From assembly GCA_013122435.1 (NCBI GenBank), contig WYDT01000010.1, forward strand, positions 215,011 to 279,010: DNA of 64,000 bases, written 5' to 3'. A model generated the notes under the pieces. The model saw nothing but the letters and a program-made list of their open reading frames with translations. It had not been told where the DNA came from and ran no database searches. Both the position numbers and the translations under genes were made by a program. The DNA comes from Chloroflexi bacterium AL-N1 (GTDB taxonomy: Bacteria > Chloroflexota > Chloroflexia > Chloroflexales > Roseiflexaceae). Positions 47,584 to 58,754 of this stretch are shown here, one piece after another; the stretch's first letter is position 1, and each line of letters begins with the position of its first letter.

Positions 47584-47934
47584 CTAAACTAACTCGATCA
47601 GGGCCATCTCGGCAGCGTCGCCTTTGCGGGGCCCCAGCCGTGTAATGCGTGTAAAGCCTCCAGTTCGCCCTTCGTATTGCTGTGGGGCAAACGAGAAGAG
47701 TTTCCGCATTGCTTCCTTGCTGGCCAGTCTTGAGAGGGCCATACGTCGATTATGAGGGGTGTCCTCACGTGCCAGAGCTATCAATCGGTCGAACTCTGGT
47801 TGGACGATTTTGGCCTTGGCGAGTGTTGTTTGGATGCGTCGATGCTGGATCAGCGCAATCATCTGATTTCGTAATAGTGCCTTACGATGCTCTGCTGATG
47901 TGCCAGGCATCCGCTTATGTTTTCGATGTCGCAT
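47584..47934 (-). CDS. rplQ: Ribosomal protein L17
   Basis: 116 aa. MRHRKHKRMPGTSAEHRKAL is the family start, and GGFTRITRLGPRKGDAAEMA the typical end. It follows rpoA by 80 nt as in the alpha operon. Confidence 0.97.
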   Translation of the reverse strand: MRHRKHKRMPGTSAEHRKALLRNQMIALIQHRRIQTTLAKAKIVQPEFDRLIALAREDTPHNRRMALSRLASKEAMRKLFSFAPQQYEGRTGGFTRITRLGPRKGDAAEMALIELV

Positions 47935-48014
47935 ACAGCTTTCCTCTTTTTACACCATAGAGCGCCTATCATTGAGCACAAGATGAAACGAGGCGCTCTG
48001 TGTTTGGGTGCATA

Positions 48015-49004
48015 CTAACTTTCGACGGGTGTTACAGACAGTTGGCTCGCTGCGGCTGCTAACGCACCAGCACTTTCTTTGGGTATATACCCGCGTTCAA
48101 TGAGTTTATCACGAATCTCTTCCATTGATTTCTGCCCCAGGTTGCGGACGGACATAAGAGCTTTTTCATCCATTTCCAATACCTGACCAACCTTGGTGAT
48201 ATCCGCTCGCTTGAGACAGTTGTATGTACGTGTCGTCAAATCCAACTCTTCGATAGGTGTATCGTAGATATTGGCGGGAATGGCCAGACCATCTGGTGCA
48301 GCGGTTGGTTCTGGTTCCATTGTCAGTCGATTGAAGTCCGCAATTGTTTGACTGTATTGTACGAGGACCTGTGCGGCGTGACTCAATGCATCACCAGGTT
48401 TAATCGTTCCATCAGTCCAGATTTCAATAAGAAGTCGATCAAAGTCTGTTGCCTGTTGAACACGGGTATTCTCAACAAGGTAATTTACCTTTGGTACAGG
48501 TGTAAAAATGGCATCGACGGGAATCTCACCAATGGGTAACGTATCACGTTGGTCGGCTGGTAAATAACCACGCCCTCGCTCAACCGTCATTTCAATCTCT
48601 AAATGCCCTTCTTCACTGTCGAGGGTACAAATATAATGATTAGGGTTCACCAGCTCAACATTGCTTGGTGTATCGATATCTCCAGCACGGACCGGACCTG
48701 GCCCTTGCTTGGTCAACAACACTTTCACTGGGCGTTCAGCGTAGGAGCGCATCCGAACACCTTTTACATTCAAGACAATCTCGGTCACGTCTTCGCGAAC
48801 ACCAGCGATTGTCGAGAACTCGTGATATGCGCCATCGATTTTAATTTTGGTAATAGCTGATCCCGGAATTGACGAGATAAGCACGCGCCGCAGAGCATTT
48901 CCGAGCGTATTGCCGTATCCAGGATCAAGTGGCTCTATTTTGAAGCGCCCATAGTTCTCTGCCGCTTGAACAACTTCTATTCTGGGCATGGCGATATCTA
49001 GCAC
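48015..49004 (-). CDS. rpoA: RNA polymerase alpha subunit
   Basis: 329 aa. The N-terminal dimerisation domain includes DPGYGNTLGNALRRVLISSI. The flexible linker (about 235-252) leads to the C-terminal domain that binds UP elements and activators (EELDLTTRTYNCLKRADI, then LMSVRNLGQKSMEEI). The start could be ATG 48989 (MPRIEVVQ) rather than 49004, since the bases ahead of it, GGAGGCGG, are the ribosome site. Between rpsD and rplQ. Confidence 0.97.
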   Translation of the reverse strand: MLDIAMPRIEVVQAAENYGRFKIEPLDPGYGNTLGNALRRVLISSIPGSAITKIKIDGAYHEFSTIAGVREDVTEIVLNVKGVRMRSYAERPVKVLLTKQGPGPVRAGDIDTPSNVELVNPNHYICTLDSEEGHLEIEMTVERGRGYLPADQRDTLPIGEIPVDAIFTPVPKVNYLVENTRVQQATDFDRLLIEIWTDGTIKPGDALSHAAQVLVQYSQTIADFNRLTMEPEPTAAPDGLAIPANIYDTPIEELDLTTRTYNCLKRADITKVGQVLEMDEKALMSVRNLGQKSMEEIRDKLIERGYIPKESAGALAAAASQLSVTPVES

Positions 49005-49087
49005 GGACCGCCTCCTTAGCCATTCGGCTTGTTGTGTGCGCTACAGACAAAACATGTTGTTTCGCACCACATATCAAAACATGTTTA

Positions 49088-49711
49088 CTAACGATTATAA
49101 AATTCAACAATCAGTTGCTCATTAATTCCTTCTTCGGCATCTTCGCGACGCGGCATACTGATTACTTCTCCTGAAATGTCGGTACTATTTAAGCGAAGCC
49201 AATCAGGAGTCTTGATCTTGTTTATCTCACCACTGTCGACTAAATTCTTAAAATAGTTTCGCCGACGGCTTTCAGGCCGTATCGCGATAACATCACCAAC
49301 ACGCACGGTGAATGATGGGATGTTTGTCTTCCGCCCATTGACAGTAATATGGCCATGTGCTACCAACTGACGTGCCTGTGCACGTGTTTCAGCCAGTCCC
49401 AATCGATAGACAGTATTGTCCAAACGCCGCTCAAGCAGGACAAACAAATATGCGCCTGTTTCGCCTGGGTAACGTTGTGCTTTTTCAAATGTGCGTCGGA
49501 ATTGGCGCTCTAACACTCCATACATGTAGCGGGCTTTTTGCTTTTCCATCAATTGAATACCATAGTCTGAAACCTGGCGTCTACGATTTGATGGTCCACC
49601 GTGTTGTCCTGGTGGGAAGGGGCGCTTGTTTAGGATACGCTGCCCCTTGTCGGTAATGCCAATGCCGAGTCTTCGGCTGATTTTTCCTACGGGTCCTCTA
49701 TAACGAGCCAT
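49088..49711 (-). CDS. rpsD: Ribosomal protein S4
   Basis: 207 aa from ATG 49711 ([16 protein letters not shown]), the family start; the frame runs further up without reason. The S4 RNA-binding domain is seen in [20 protein letters not shown] and [10 protein letters not shown]. It is the cysteine-free type. A primary 16S-binding protein. Confidence 0.97.
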   Translation of the reverse strand: MARYRGPVGKISRRLGIGITDKGQRILNKRPFPPGQHGGPSNRRRQVSDYGIQLMEKQKARYMYGVLERQFRRTFEKAQRYPGETGAYLFVLLERRLDNTVYRLGLAETRAQARQLVAHGHITVNGRKTNIPSFTVRVGDVIAIRPESRRRNYFKNLVDSGEINKIKTPDWLRLNSTDISGEVISMPRREDAEEGINEQLIVEFYNR

Positions 49712-49731
49712 GCAGCAATCTCCACTTATAG

Positions 49732-50142
49732 CTAAACACGACGCCGTTTTGGTGGACGGCATCCATTATGCGGTATCGGGGTAATGTCGGTGATCGCGAT
49801 AACTTGTAAACCATTGGATTGTAAGGACCGAATTGCTGCTTCACGTCCAGAACCGGGGCCTTTGACAAACACCTCTATGCTCCGCATGCCATTTTCAAGG
49901 GCACGGCGTGCTGCAGCCTCAGCAGTAATCTGTGCTGCATAAGGTGTACTCTTGCGAGACCCTTTGAAGCCATTCTGGCCTGCACTTGACCAACTTACAA
50001 CATTTCCCGATGGATCGGTAATCGTAATAATCGTATTATTGAATGTGCTTTGAATATGGGCTTGACCGCGTGGAATGTTTTTCTTTTCGCGTCGCTTGCC
50101 GCGCTGTCGACGCCCTGTTGCACTCTTTTGTTGTCGGGCCAT
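49732..50142 (-). CDS. rpsK: Ribosomal protein S11
   Basis: 136 aa. Basic N-terminus, then [40 protein letters not shown] and the tail [18 protein letters not shown]. Platform protein of the small subunit. Confidence 0.97.
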   Translation of the reverse strand: MARQQKSATGRRQRGKRREKKNIPRGQAHIQSTFNNTIITITDPSGNVVSWSSAGQNGFKGSRKSTPYAAQITAEAAARRALENGMRSIEVFVKGPGSGREAAIRSLQSNGLQVIAITDITPIPHNGCRPPKRRRV

Positions 50143-50243
50143 GTAATCATAACCTCCAAAATATCAATTGCTGGATGATATGTTCTGCATGGGAGCTTGC
50201 CGCTCATGCAGCCAAACTATCTGATACCCAGCAATATAGCATG

Positions 50244-50624
50244 TTACTTCTTCGTTTTCTTCTTGATACCAATAGCTTGTCCACGGCGACCACGACGAGT
50301 GCGTGCATTCGTACGCGTGCGTTGACCACGAAGCGGCATGCCCCTGCGATGGCGCAACCCACGGTAGCACCCAATATCCATCAACCGTTTGATATTGAGT
50401 TGAACCTGACGGCGTAAGTCACCTTCGACCTGGTACTCATGGTCGACGACTTCACGGATTCGCCCAATTTCGTCGTCGGTTAGTTCACGGACACGTGTGT
50501 CCGGGCTCACTTGCGCTTTGGTAAGAATCTGTGATCCGCTTGAACGACCAATACCATAAACATAGGTAATTGCGGTACCTATTTTTTTATTTCGCGGGAT
50601 ATCTACCCCTGCGATACGTGCCAT
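50244..50624 (-). CDS. rpsM: Ribosomal protein S13
   Basis: 126 aa. [20 protein letters not shown] and the helix-hairpin motif [14 protein letters not shown], ending in [20 protein letters not shown], are diagnostic. Head protein contacting tRNA. Confidence 0.97.
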   Translation of the reverse strand: MARIAGVDIPRNKKIGTAITYVYGIGRSSGSQILTKAQVSPDTRVRELTDDEIGRIREVVDHEYQVEGDLRRQVQLNIKRLMDIGCYRGLRHRRGMPLRGQRTRTNARTRRGRRGQAIGIKKKTKK

Positions 50625-50686
50625 GTTGTCCTCCAGACATCAGACCCACTGTGTAAGTGGTCATTATACGGCATAGAAGCAAACTG

Positions 50687-50803
50687 TTATCCCTGGCGTT
50701 GCTTATGCTTAGGCGAACGGCTACAGATAACACGTATAATGCCCTTCCGTCGAATGATACGACAGTATTCACAGCGTGGCTTGACCGACGCTTGAACTTT
50801 CAC
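50687..50803 (-). CDS. rpmJ: Ribosomal protein L36
   Basis: 38 aa, starting at GTG 50803 behind GGAGG. It reads [20 protein letters not shown] and then [14 protein letters not shown]. The zinc ligands are C-x2-C, a Cys and a His, so this is the zinc-binding form. Located between infA and rpsM as expected. Confidence 0.95.
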   Translation of the reverse strand: MKVQASVKPRCEYCRIIRRKGIIRVICSRSPKHKQRQG

Positions 50804-50926
50804 AAAAGCCTCCTCTTTGGAATCTTGTCAAATAACGGCTACAATTCCTATTGATCAATAATACACGCACATTTAGGCTCACGTAGTATGCGCAACGAGC
50901 GTGTTCATACGGTTTTACTTTTTCTG

Positions 50927-51148
50927 CTACTTGAATCTATACCGAATACGCCCTCTTGTAAGATCGTATGGCGAAAGTTCTACCAATACACGATCTCCTT
51001 TGGCAATACGAATGTAATTCATTCGTATCTTACCCGAGACATGGGCGAGCACCTCGTGACCATTTTCCAGCTGCACTTTAAACATTGCATTTGGAAGCGG
51101 TTCAAGAATGGTGCCTTCCATCTCAATAGCATCGCTTTTTTTGGACAT
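50927..51148 (-). CDS. infA: Translation initiation factor IF-1
   Basis: 73 aa from ATG 51148 ([12 protein letters not shown]), behind AGGAG; the frame extends five codons further but those are not needed. S1/OB-fold motifs: [33 protein letters not shown] and [16 protein letters not shown]. Confidence 0.97.
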   Translation of the reverse strand: MSKKSDAIEMEGTILEPLPNAMFKVQLENGHEVLAHVSGKIRMNYIRIAKGDRVLVELSPYDLTRGRIRYRFK

Positions 51149-51155
51149 ACCACTC

Positions 51156-51938
51156 CTATTCATGTGTAGATAGTTTATCTTGTCTGGTCAACACTTCTGG
51201 ACCATTGTCTTCGGTAATGGCGATAGTGTGTTCAAAGTGAGCTGCTAAAGTCCCATCAACCGTAACGGCTGTCCATCCATCGTCGCACTCACGTACTGCA
51301 TGACTTCCCTGAGTCACTATAGGTTCAATCGCCAGAGTCATCCCTTCACGTAACCGGACACCTCTGCCGGCACGGCCATAATTGCGGATTTCTGGTTCCT
51401 CATGTAAGGATTTACCAATTCCATGACTGGTGTATTTCCTTACAACACTAAGCCCATGCGATTCCGCAAAATGTTGTATGCTATGTGATATGTCGCCTAA
51501 GCGTCCCCCTACCTGTGCAAATGTAAGCGCGTGGTAGAGTGTTTGCTCAGTTGTCTCAAGAAGCTGTCTGGCCTTAAGATCAATAGCTCCTACTGGGTAA
51601 CTCCATGCGGAGTCTCCATGGTACCCTTGCCATATCACTCCTATATCAACACTGACAATATCGCCTTCCTGAAGAAGTCGCGATCCAGGAATACCATGTA
51701 CAACTTCCTCATTGACCGATATACATGTTGCAGCAGGATATGGTGTTGGACCAGGATAGCCCAGGAACGATGGAATACCATTCTGTTGTGTAATGTACGT
51801 ATGTACCAGCTTATCTAATGCTGCGGTTGTAATACCTGGGCGAATAGCTTCACGTAATAAGCAATGACAATCACCAACGATCCGCCCAGCACGGCGCATC
51901 TTTTGTAATTCAGACTTGTTTTTCAGCGTTATCGCCAT
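51156..51938 (-). CDS. map: Methionine aminopeptidase type I
   Basis: 260 aa. The metal site is complete: [18 protein letters not shown] (Asp, Asp), [16 protein letters not shown] (His) and MTLAIEPIV (Glu) plus a final Glu near [14 protein letters not shown]. It removes the initiator methionine. The first 29 nt overlap the end of adk in another frame, so the two are translationally coupled. Confidence 0.95.
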   Translation of the reverse strand: MAITLKNKSELQKMRRAGRIVGDCHCLLREAIRPGITTAALDKLVHTYITQQNGIPSFLGYPGPTPYPAATCISVNEEVVHGIPGSRLLQEGDIVSVDIGVIWQGYHGDSAWSYPVGAIDLKARQLLETTEQTLYHALTFAQVGGRLGDISHSIQHFAESHGLSVVRKYTSHGIGKSLHEEPEIRNYGRAGRGVRLREGMTLAIEPIVTQGSHAVRECDDGWTAVTVDGTLAAHFEHTIAITEDNGPEVLTRQDKLSTHE

Positions 51939-52581
51939 TTATTCCTATTGATTGCAGCATGATATCTGTCACGAGTGAAATTTCACGTTGTCCATCAACT
52001 TCGACCATGCTATTTTGTTGTGTATAGTATTCGATGAGTGGCATGGTTTGTGAAAAATAAACCTCTAATCGATGTCGTGCTGTTTCTAAATTATCGTCAT
52101 TCCGTTGATACAGTTTCCCACGACACAGATCACAAATATCAGGACGTTTTGATGGAAAATAATATATATTATAAGTAGCACCACAGGTTTTGCAAGTTTG
52201 ACGGCCTGCAATTCGCCGGAGCAACACCTGTTCAGGCACTTTCAAATAGATAACACGATCTATGCGACGATCATGGTGTTGTAATTCTTGTTCAAGTGCC
52301 TCTGCTTGTTCAAGTGTCCGGGGAAATCCATCAAAGATGACTCCCATCCTACAGTCTGGTCGACTGATCCGCTCAACAATCATACGAATAACAACTTCGT
52401 CTGGAACGAGCTCTCCCCGATCCATGTATGATTTGGCCAGCATGCCCAGCTCTGTCCCCTGTCGCAGGGCGGCCCGGAACAGATCGCCACTTGCTACGTG
52501 AACAAGGCCACTTCGCTCTTCTAATACTTTTGCTTGTGTTCCTTTACCAGCTCCTGGCGCTCCTAAAAGAATGATATCCAT
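51910..52581 (-). CDS. adk: Adenylate kinase
   Basis: 223 aa. P-loop LGAPGAGKGTQAKVLEE, NMP-binding SGDLFRAALRQGT, GVIFDGFPRTLEQAEAL. The LID domain has four cysteines (CKTCGATYNIYYFPSKRPDI, CDLC), so it is the zinc-stabilised form. Interconverts ATP + AMP and 2 ADP. Between secY and map. Confidence 0.96.
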   Translation of the reverse strand: MDIILLGAPGAGKGTQAKVLEERSGLVHVASGDLFRAALRQGTELGMLAKSYMDRGELVPDEVVIRMIVERISRPDCRMGVIFDGFPRTLEQAEALEQELQHHDRRIDRVIYLKVPEQVLLRRIAGRQTCKTCGATYNIYYFPSKRPDICDLCRGKLYQRNDDNLETARHRLEVYFSQTMPLIEYYTQQNSMVEVDGQREISLVTDIMLQSIGINGDNAEKQV

Positions 52582-52644
52582 GCTACGTTTTCTCCGCTCA
52601 ACGTCGAGCTCATTTTCATAATACAGATATGCTAGGACTTAGCG

Positions 52645-54003
52645 TCAGCGATTGATAAAGCCTTCGTAGTTACGCATCACCAGTTGTGCTTCCAGTTGAC
52701 GCATCGTGTCAATTGCAACGCCGACGACAATCAGCAACCCAGTTGCCCCTAATCCAATCTGTAATGACGTAATGAGTTGAGTGATGAATGGTAGTACGGC
52801 GATTAATCCCAGGAAAAGGGCGCCTACAAGGGTGATACGATAGACCACCTTTGAGAGGTACTCTTCAGTTCGTTTGCCAGGGCGAATACCGGGTATGAAT
52901 CCACCATTGCGTTGTAATGAGTCAGGAATGTTCTGTTGATTAAAAATAACCATCGTATAGAAATAGGTAAAACCAACCACCAACAGGAATAACAGTGAGG
53001 AATAAATGAATGTTCCCCATCCTTGTACCTGTCCTGCTATCTGTGGGCTAAAGGTACGATAGGTGAAACATGCTACCTCTGCCAAAACACCCTGCCCTGG
53101 TTCTGTTTGGCCCGTTGGGCATGCGTAGGATGCCAGCGTTCCCGGGAAAATAATGATGCTTTGAGCAAAGATTAAGGGGATCATACCAGCCATATTGACC
53201 TTCAATGGAATGTGACTGGTCTGGCCACCATAGACACGGTTGCCTCGTACACGCTTCGCATACTGAACAGGTATACGCCGTTGCCCCTCGTGAACAAACA
53301 CGATGCCGACAATCGTGATGAGTGCAATCGTGACGAAGATAACCACACTAATGAGTTGCTCAGACCCTACACCAGCGGTTGTGACCGTTTGACCAATGAT
53401 ACCGGGCAATGTCGAGACAATGCCTGCAAAGATAATCATCGAAATACCATTACCAATACCGTACTGCTGTATTTGCTCACCCATCCAAACCAATATCATC
53501 GTTCCGACAACCATAACCGTCAGAATTGTGAAAGTTGGAAAGAAATTCTGGATGATGTCAAACTGGGTACGAAACAACGGTGCTCCACTTGCAATTTCGA
53601 GCGCGCGTATTTGTCCATACCCCTGCAAGAAGGCTAGTGGTACTGTCAACCAGTACTGAATACGGTTAAGCTTCATCCGCCCCTGTTCACCTTCTTTTTG
53701 TAGTTCAGCCAGAGCAGGGATCAGCGGTTGTAGTAACTGTACAATAATGGTTGCCGTAATGTACGGGTACACGCCCATCGATGCAATTGAGAGTTGCTGT
53801 AGTGCACCACCAGCAAACAGGTTCAGCAACTGAGCCAACTGGTTATCCTGTAGCGCCTGTTGCAGACTTGCAAGCTGTAACGGATCGATATTAGGAACTG
53901 GTATGTGTGCAATAAAGCGAAAACACAGTAACATCGCAACCGTAAACAGGATGCGGCGACGCAGATCTGGTAATTGTAGGGCTCGTATGACCGACTGTAG
54001 CAT
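52645..54003 (-). CDS. secY: Protein translocase subunit SecY
   Basis: 452 aa with ten membrane helices. Visible motifs: FIAHIPVPNID after helix 1, SIASMGVYPYITATIIVQLL (helix 2), NGISMIIFAGIV, GGQTSHIPLKVNMAGMIPLI and the final LVMRNYEGFI. An outer loop near residues 285-320 contains two cysteines (YACPTGQTEP, VACFTYRTF). Forms the channel with SecE/G. Confidence 0.96.
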   Translation of the reverse strand: MLQSVIRALQLPDLRRRILFTVAMLLCFRFIAHIPVPNIDPLQLASLQQALQDNQLAQLLNLFAGGALQQLSIASMGVYPYITATIIVQLLQPLIPALAELQKEGEQGRMKLNRIQYWLTVPLAFLQGYGQIRALEIASGAPLFRTQFDIIQNFFPTFTILTVMVVGTMILVWMGEQIQQYGIGNGISMIIFAGIVSTLPGIIGQTVTTAGVGSEQLISVVIFVTIALITIVGIVFVHEGQRRIPVQYAKRVRGNRVYGGQTSHIPLKVNMAGMIPLIFAQSIIIFPGTLASYACPTGQTEPGQGVLAEVACFTYRTFSPQIAGQVQGWGTFIYSSLLFLLVVGFTYFYTMVIFNQQNIPDSLQRNGGFIPGIRPGKRTEEYLSKVVYRITLVGALFLGLIAVLPFITQLITSLQIGLGATGLLIVVGVAIDTMRQLEAQLVMRNYEGFINR

Positions 54004-54086
54004 CGGTGTAATCTCCTTGCCATAATCTCATTATATGTCACCAAATAGCGTAGTTTGATGGTTATGATGAGATACTGCTATTGAAG

Positions 54087-54602
54087 TTAGCTTTTCTTCG
54101 CCTGACGATTACGCATGGCTGGGTTGTAACCATGGCTTCGACTCAAGCGAATTCTTTCCCACGGTACTTCAACTATTGTACCACCAGCTTGCTCAATTTT
54201 GTGGCGCGCACTGGTACTGAATTTATGTGCTTGTACCGTTAACTTCTGAGTCATTTCTCCATCACCAAGAATTTTGAGCGGTTTATCCTTATGAATAGCA
54301 CGTGCTGCGATAAGCTGTTCGAGTGTTACTGCATTCTCATCTGCGAAATGCTCAAGATCTTCAATATTGATAACTTGATATTCAACACGCCAACGATTCT
54401 TAAAACCACGCAGGTAGGGCATGCGTTGGACGAGCCGATTCTGACCACCTTCAAAGGTACGGTACGGATTAGGGCCTGAACGCGATTTTTGCCCCATCAT
54501 ACCTTTACCACCAGTCTTGCCTTTGCCAGAGCCCGGACCACGACCAATGCGTTTGCGTGGGCGACGTGATCCTGGTGCTGGTTTTAAATCATGAAGTTTC
54601 AT
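54087..54602 (-). CDS. rplO: Ribosomal protein L15
   Basis: 171 aa, a little longer than average. [38 protein letters not shown] and the terminal [20 protein letters not shown] fit L15. The extra C-terminal 20 residues are basic. Confidence 0.96.
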   Translation of the reverse strand: MKLHDLKPAPGSRRPRKRIGRGPGSGKGKTGGKGMMGQKSRSGPNPYRTFEGGQNRLVQRMPYLRGFKNRWRVEYQVINIEDLEHFADENAVTLEQLIAARAIHKDKPLKILGDGEMTQKLTVQAHKFSTSARHKIEQAGGTIVEVPWERIRLSRSHGYNPAMRNRQAKKS

Positions 54603-54653
54603 GGATTTATCCTCTGATTACGTACATTTGCTCAATGTCTGTAGGATCTCCAG

Positions 54654-54848
54654 CTATACAGTGCTGTCAGAAATCTCTTCGACATCGACTAAATGTCTAA
54701 CCTTAAACACCATACCACGAATAGCTGGTGTATCATTCTTTACCACGACACTGTTCAATTTATAAAGACCAAGCGAGCGTACGGTATCTTTTTGATCTTT
54801 ACTATACCCTATTGAACTTTTCACATAGGTGATGCGTAGTTTTGACAT
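54654..54848 (-). CDS. rpmD: Ribosomal protein L30
   Basis: 64 aa. [20 protein letters not shown] and [17 protein letters not shown] followed by [11 protein letters not shown] match L30. The start overlaps the rpsE stop by one base (TAATG). Confidence 0.95.
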   Translation of the reverse strand: MSKLRITYVKSSIGYSKDQKDTVRSLGLYKLNSVVVKNDTPAIRGMVFKVRHLVDVEEISDSTV

Positions 54849-55393
54849 TATTCGTTCACCTCCTGTGTCTTTGCACGAGGTGAACGACGGTGACGTAGCT
54901 CCTGTGGGGTCAAATCTCTTCGACGCGCCTGCTCTTCTAACGATGTCAATTCACTCAAAGCTTTGAATGTGGCTTTTACTACATTGACTGCGTTATTACT
55001 ACCATACCGCTTGGACAGAAGATCTTTAATGCCAGCTAATTCGACCACACGACGTACAGCCGGACCTGCAATGATGCCTGTTCCTGGAGCGGCTGGGAGC
55101 AAGCGAACCTTTGATGACAAAAATCGCGTGTCTACCTCGTGCGGAATAGTTGTGTTTACCAATGGTATTTTGATTACATTCTTCCGGGCTGCTTCGGTAC
55201 CTTTGCGAATGGCTTCTGGCACCTCGCGGGATTTCCCCATACCAATACCGATATGGCCTTGACCATCACCAACCACAACAATAGTACTGAAGCTAAAGGT
55301 TCGACCACCCTTGACGACTTTTGCAACGCGATTAATTTGAACAACTCGCTCATCGAGTTCAAGATTTTCTGGGTTAATTCGTTTGCGTATCAC
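54848..55393 (-). CDS. rpsE: Ribosomal protein S5
   Basis: 181 aa. [40 protein letters not shown] and [20 protein letters not shown] identify S5. Important for decoding accuracy. Confidence 0.97.
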   Translation of the reverse strand: MIRKRINPENLELDERVVQINRVAKVVKGGRTFSFSTIVVVGDGQGHIGIGMGKSREVPEAIRKGTEAARKNVIKIPLVNTTIPHEVDTRFLSSKVRLLPAAPGTGIIAGPAVRRVVELAGIKDLLSKRYGSNNAVNVVKATFKALSELTSLEEQARRRDLTPQELRHRRSPRAKTQEVNE

Positions 55394-55452
55394 GCTACCT
55401 CCACTGACGCTATGTCTGCTATAAGCAGAAGCAAGGCCTGTGTATAACTATT

Positions 55453-55818
55453 TTAGAACTGTAAACCTGCCTCACGCGCTGCATCGGCCAGAGCTTGGAC
55501 GCGACCATGATATTTGAAGCCACCGCGATCAAAAACGACCTTTGTGATACCAGCTTTTTGTGCACGATCGGCTACGAGTTTCCCAACCGCTTTGGCCTGT
55601 TCCATTTTTGTATCACCATTTAATGTGCTTGCGAGTTCGCGATCCGCAGTCGATGCTGCTACAAGAGTATGTCCAACACTATCATCGACCACCTGTGCAT
55701 AAATATGCACATTACTACGAAAAACACATAGGCGTGGACGCTCTGTTGAGCCCTCCACATATTTTCGAACTCGCTTGTGACGGCGCAGGCGCAGCTCTCG
55801 TGGCGTTCGTTTTCCCAT
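55453..55818 (-). CDS. rplR: Ribosomal protein L18
   Basis: 121 aa. [37 protein letters not shown] and the end [20 protein letters not shown] are L18. Binds 5S rRNA with L5. Confidence 0.97.
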   Translation of the reverse strand: MGKRTPRELRLRRHKRVRKYVEGSTERPRLCVFRSNVHIYAQVVDDSVGHTLVAASTADRELASTLNGDTKMEQAKAVGKLVADRAQKAGITKVVFDRGGFKYHGRVQALADAAREAGLQF

Positions 55819-55895
55819 CTTATGCTCCTTGCAACAGAGATTATATCCCCTATTGTATTACTGTAAGGAATGGCAGTTAGTAAACTGAGTACGTA

Positions 55896-56459
55896 TTATT
55901 TTGTCTTACCAGCTTTGCCAGCTTTGCGACGAATATGTTCTTCCTGGTATTTAATACCATAGCCCTTGTATGGCTCTGGACGACGGAGCTGGCGTATCTT
56001 GGCTGCTTGTTCGCCTACCATTTGTTTATGAATACCACTCACAATAACTTGTTGTGGATCATTCGCACTGCGCCGCTCAGGTACTTCAAATGTGATACCT
56101 TCTGGTGGATCGATATTGACCGGATGCGAAAAGCCAATTTGTAATACTAATGAATTGCCTTCACGCCGAGCACGGTATCCGACACCATTGAGTTCAAGGA
56201 CCCGTCGAAAGCCGTCGGTCACCCCTGTAACCATATTGGCCAGAAGCGAACGCGTCAGTCCGTGTAATTCACGATGTTTACGCTGATCTGATGGACGTTG
56301 CACCAGAAGGGTACTATCTTCCTGTGTGATGATCATATCTTCTGGTAACTGATCTTCCAACGATCCCTTCGGCCCTTTTATGGTAACAAAGTTACTTTCA
56401 GTGATTTTTACCTCTACACCTTTGGGAAGAGGGATTGGCTGTTTACCGATACGTGACAT
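55896..56459 (-). CDS. rplF: Ribosomal protein L6
   Basis: 187 aa. MSRIGKQPIPLPKGVEVKI start; GVGYRARREGNSLVLQIGFS; PYKGYGIKYQEEHIRRKAGK end. Located between rpsH and rplR. Confidence 0.97.
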   Translation of the reverse strand: MSRIGKQPIPLPKGVEVKITESNFVTIKGPKGSLEDQLPEDMIITQEDSTLLVQRPSDQRKHRELHGLTRSLLANMVTGVTDGFRRVLELNGVGYRARREGNSLVLQIGFSHPVNIDPPEGITFEVPERRSANDPQQVIVSGIHKQMVGEQAAKIRQLRRPEPYKGYGIKYQEEHIRRKAGKAGKTK

Positions 56460-56477
56460 AGTATACCTCTTTCCCTG

Positions 56478-56879
56478 CTACCAAATGTAACATAATACTT
56501 CGCCACCCACGTGTTCTTGCCAGGCTTCGTGCCCTGCCAAAACACCTTTGGGTGTTGAGAGTATGCTTAAGCCCAACCCATTACGTACGCGTGGGATATC
56601 AGCGTAGCCAGTATAGATACGCAATCCTGGTCGACTTACACGTCGTAGCCCTGTAATAACAGGTTGTTTATCATTGGTGTATTTTAGTGTGATAACGAGT
56701 TTGTTTTGTGGTTGTTGTTGTTGAATCTCGTAGTCACCTACAAAACCTTCACGTTTTAAGATATCAGCTATAGCTAATTTCATTTTTGATGATGGCATAC
56801 TCACATGAGGGTGACGTGCCATACACGCGTTGCGGATACGTGTTAGCATATCTGCGATTGGATCATTGACAACGCTCAC
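56478..56879 (-). CDS. rpsH: Ribosomal protein S8
   Basis: 133 aa. [20 protein letters not shown] at the start; [13 protein letters not shown] and [17 protein letters not shown] near the end. The gap ahead of it (56880-57024) is where rpsN usually lies and is empty. Confidence 0.97.
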   Translation of the reverse strand: MSVVNDPIADMLTRIRNACMARHPHVSMPSSKMKLAIADILKREGFVGDYEIQQQQPQNKLVITLKYTNDKQPVITGLRRVSRPGLRIYTGYADIPRVRNGLGLSILSTPKGVLAGHEAWQEHVGGEVLCYIW

Positions 56880-57024
56880 AGCGCTCCTCCTTGGCGACCA
56901 GATCGGTCATGGTTTTATATCTAACAAACAGGTAGACGTTATTGCTAACCTTTGACCTGCTGTGCTCAAGAATCATGAGTATTTGCCGCTGCTGTGCGAC
57001 ACACTCAGATTCATGCGAGGTGTG

Positions 57025-57567
57025 CTAATCGCTGAACGGCATTCCCATACGCTTCAATAGTGCATAGCCCTGTTCATCGTTTGTCGCACTCGTAACAATT
57101 GCCACCTCTAATCCGCGGATCTTGTCAACCTTGTCGTATTCTATTTCGGGAAATATAATTTGTTCGCGTAGACCGATGCTATAATTGCCACGGCCATCAA
57201 ACGAACTCCTGCTAACCCCACGAAAGTCACGAATACGTGGGAGTGATAGGTTCACAAGTCGGTCAACGAAATCGTACATCATTATGCCACGTAGGGTTAC
57301 CATGGCGCCGATGGCCATACCTTCACGCAGCTTAAACGATGCAATAGATTTCTTCGCACGTGTTACAACAGGGCGTTGACCACTGATTAAACTCAGATCC
57401 TCGATTGCTGCATCCAAGGCTTTGGGATTCTGGAGTGCCTCGCCTAGTCCAATGTTCAACACAACTTTTTGCAGGCGTGGAGCCTGCATAACACTTTTGA
57501 AATTGAACTCTTGCACAAGCGCTGGAACGATTTCGTTTAAATATACTTCTTTTAGACGCGATGCCAT
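57025..57567 (-). CDS. rplE: Ribosomal protein L5
   Basis: 180 aa. [60 protein letters not shown]. Binds 5S rRNA and links to the small-subunit head. Confidence 0.97.
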   Translation of the reverse strand: MASRLKEVYLNEIVPALVQEFNFKSVMQAPRLQKVVLNIGLGEALQNPKALDAAIEDLSLISGQRPVVTRAKKSIASFKLREGMAIGAMVTLRGIMMYDFVDRLVNLSLPRIRDFRGVSRSSFDGRGNYSIGLREQIIFPEIEYDKVDKIRGLEVAIVTSATNDEQGYALLKRMGMPFSD

Positions 57568-57648
57568 ATGTGCTCCTCAAAGATAGAGAAAACCGTATCT
57601 GTTGTTTTCTCGGGTCGATTTGCTTAAGCAAATCGACTTCAATATCAT

Positions 57649-57981
57649 TTAACTCACAATCTCCGAGTCGCAAGCTTTACAATAACGTACCTTGCGTGGG
57701 CGTCCTTTATGATCTAATTCTTCCAGGAAACGTTGTCCTGTGCGGGTGGCACGCTGGCATTTAGGACAGATGAGCATGACATTTGAAACATGAACAGGTG
57801 CCTCAAACTCAATAATACCACCTGGACGCCCTGGTCCTCGTTGCTTTGTATGTCGTTTCACAATATTCAAGCCTTCAACAACGACCCGTTTCGTGCGGGG
57901 TTGTGCCTGCTTGATCTTGCCTCGTTTTCCTTTTTCTTTACCCGTAATGATCATTACTTCATCGCCAGTTTTAACGTGCAT
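57649..57981 (-). CDS. rplX: Ribosomal protein L24 with a C-terminal zinc ribbon
   Basis: 110 aa from ATG 57981 (MHVKTGDEVMIITGKEKGKR), just behind GGGGTGG. The KOW motif is near the start. The C-terminus has two CxxC pairs (LICPKCQRAT and YCKACDSEIV), a predicted zinc ribbon that only some bacterial L24 proteins carry. Confidence 0.95.
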   Translation of the reverse strand: MHVKTGDEVMIITGKEKGKRGKIKQAQPRTKRVVVEGLNIVKRHTKQRGPGRPGGIIEFEAPVHVSNVMLICPKCQRATRTGQRFLEELDHKGRPRKVRYCKACDSEIVS

Positions 57982-58061
57982 ATCCACCCCTCTTTGTTGG
58001 TTGATACTAGCGGGTTACAATTGATGGTTGCTATCAATCATTTGCCCTGGTGTGGTTGACT

Positions 58062-58433
58062 TTATAAGACTTCCGGTGCTAAGGAAACAATCCGCATAAA
58101 CGCTTTTTCACGTAATTCGCGTGCAACTGGCCCGAAGATACGTGTGCCACGTGGATTATTTTCTTTGCCGGTTAAAATAACAGCTGCATTATCATCAAAA
58201 CGTATATGTGAGCCGTCTGAGCGTCCATATTCTTTGGCAGTACGTACGATAACTGCACGCACCACATCGCCTTTTTTGACTGAGCCACCTGGTGCGGCTT
58301 CCTTAACTGAGGCGATAATAACATCACCTACACGACCATAACGGACACGCGATCCACCAAGAACTCGGATACACATGATTTCTTTTGCGCCAGTGTTGTC
58401 GGCAACTTTCAGCCGAGTTTGTTGTTGTATCAT
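58062..58433 (-). CDS. rplN: Ribosomal protein L14
   Basis: 123 aa. [20 protein letters not shown] and [20 protein letters not shown] are the family ends. Its start lies 2 nt from the rpsQ stop. Confidence 0.97.
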   Translation of the reverse strand: MIQQQTRLKVADNTGAKEIMCIRVLGGSRVRYGRVGDVIIASVKEAAPGGSVKKGDVVRAVIVRTAKEYGRSDGSHIRFDDNAAVILTGKENNPRGTRIFGPVARELREKAFMRIVSLAPEVL

Positions 58434-58435
58434 GT

Positions 58436-58696
58436 CTAGACTTCCTCCATACTCTGAACAACTTCGACAACTTCCCAGCGTTTGGTTTTACTTAATGGGC
58501 GTGTTTCGCCGATACGCACAATATCACCCTCACGACATTGGTTGGTTTCATCGTGAGCATGAAACCGATTGGTTTTTCGAATAATCTTGCGATAAAGTCG
58601 GTGTGGCTTCAAATAATCTACTGCAACAATTACAGTTTTATTCATTTTATTGCTCACTACACGACCAACTTTATATTGTCGCCGTCCACTGGACAT
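58436..58696 (-). CDS. rpsQ: Ribosomal protein S17
   Basis: 86 aa. [20 protein letters not shown], then [20 protein letters not shown] and [16 protein letters not shown]-fold 16S-binding protein. Confidence 0.97.
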   Translation of the reverse strand: MSSGRRQYKVGRVVSNKMNKTVIVAVDYLKPHRLYRKIIRKTNRFHAHDETNQCREGDIVRIGETRPLSKTKRWEVVEVVQSMEEV

Positions 58697-58754
58697 AATT
58701 ACACTCCTCAGACGAGTAACTTATGGAAACTACTAATGAGTGGAGGAGACAGTA

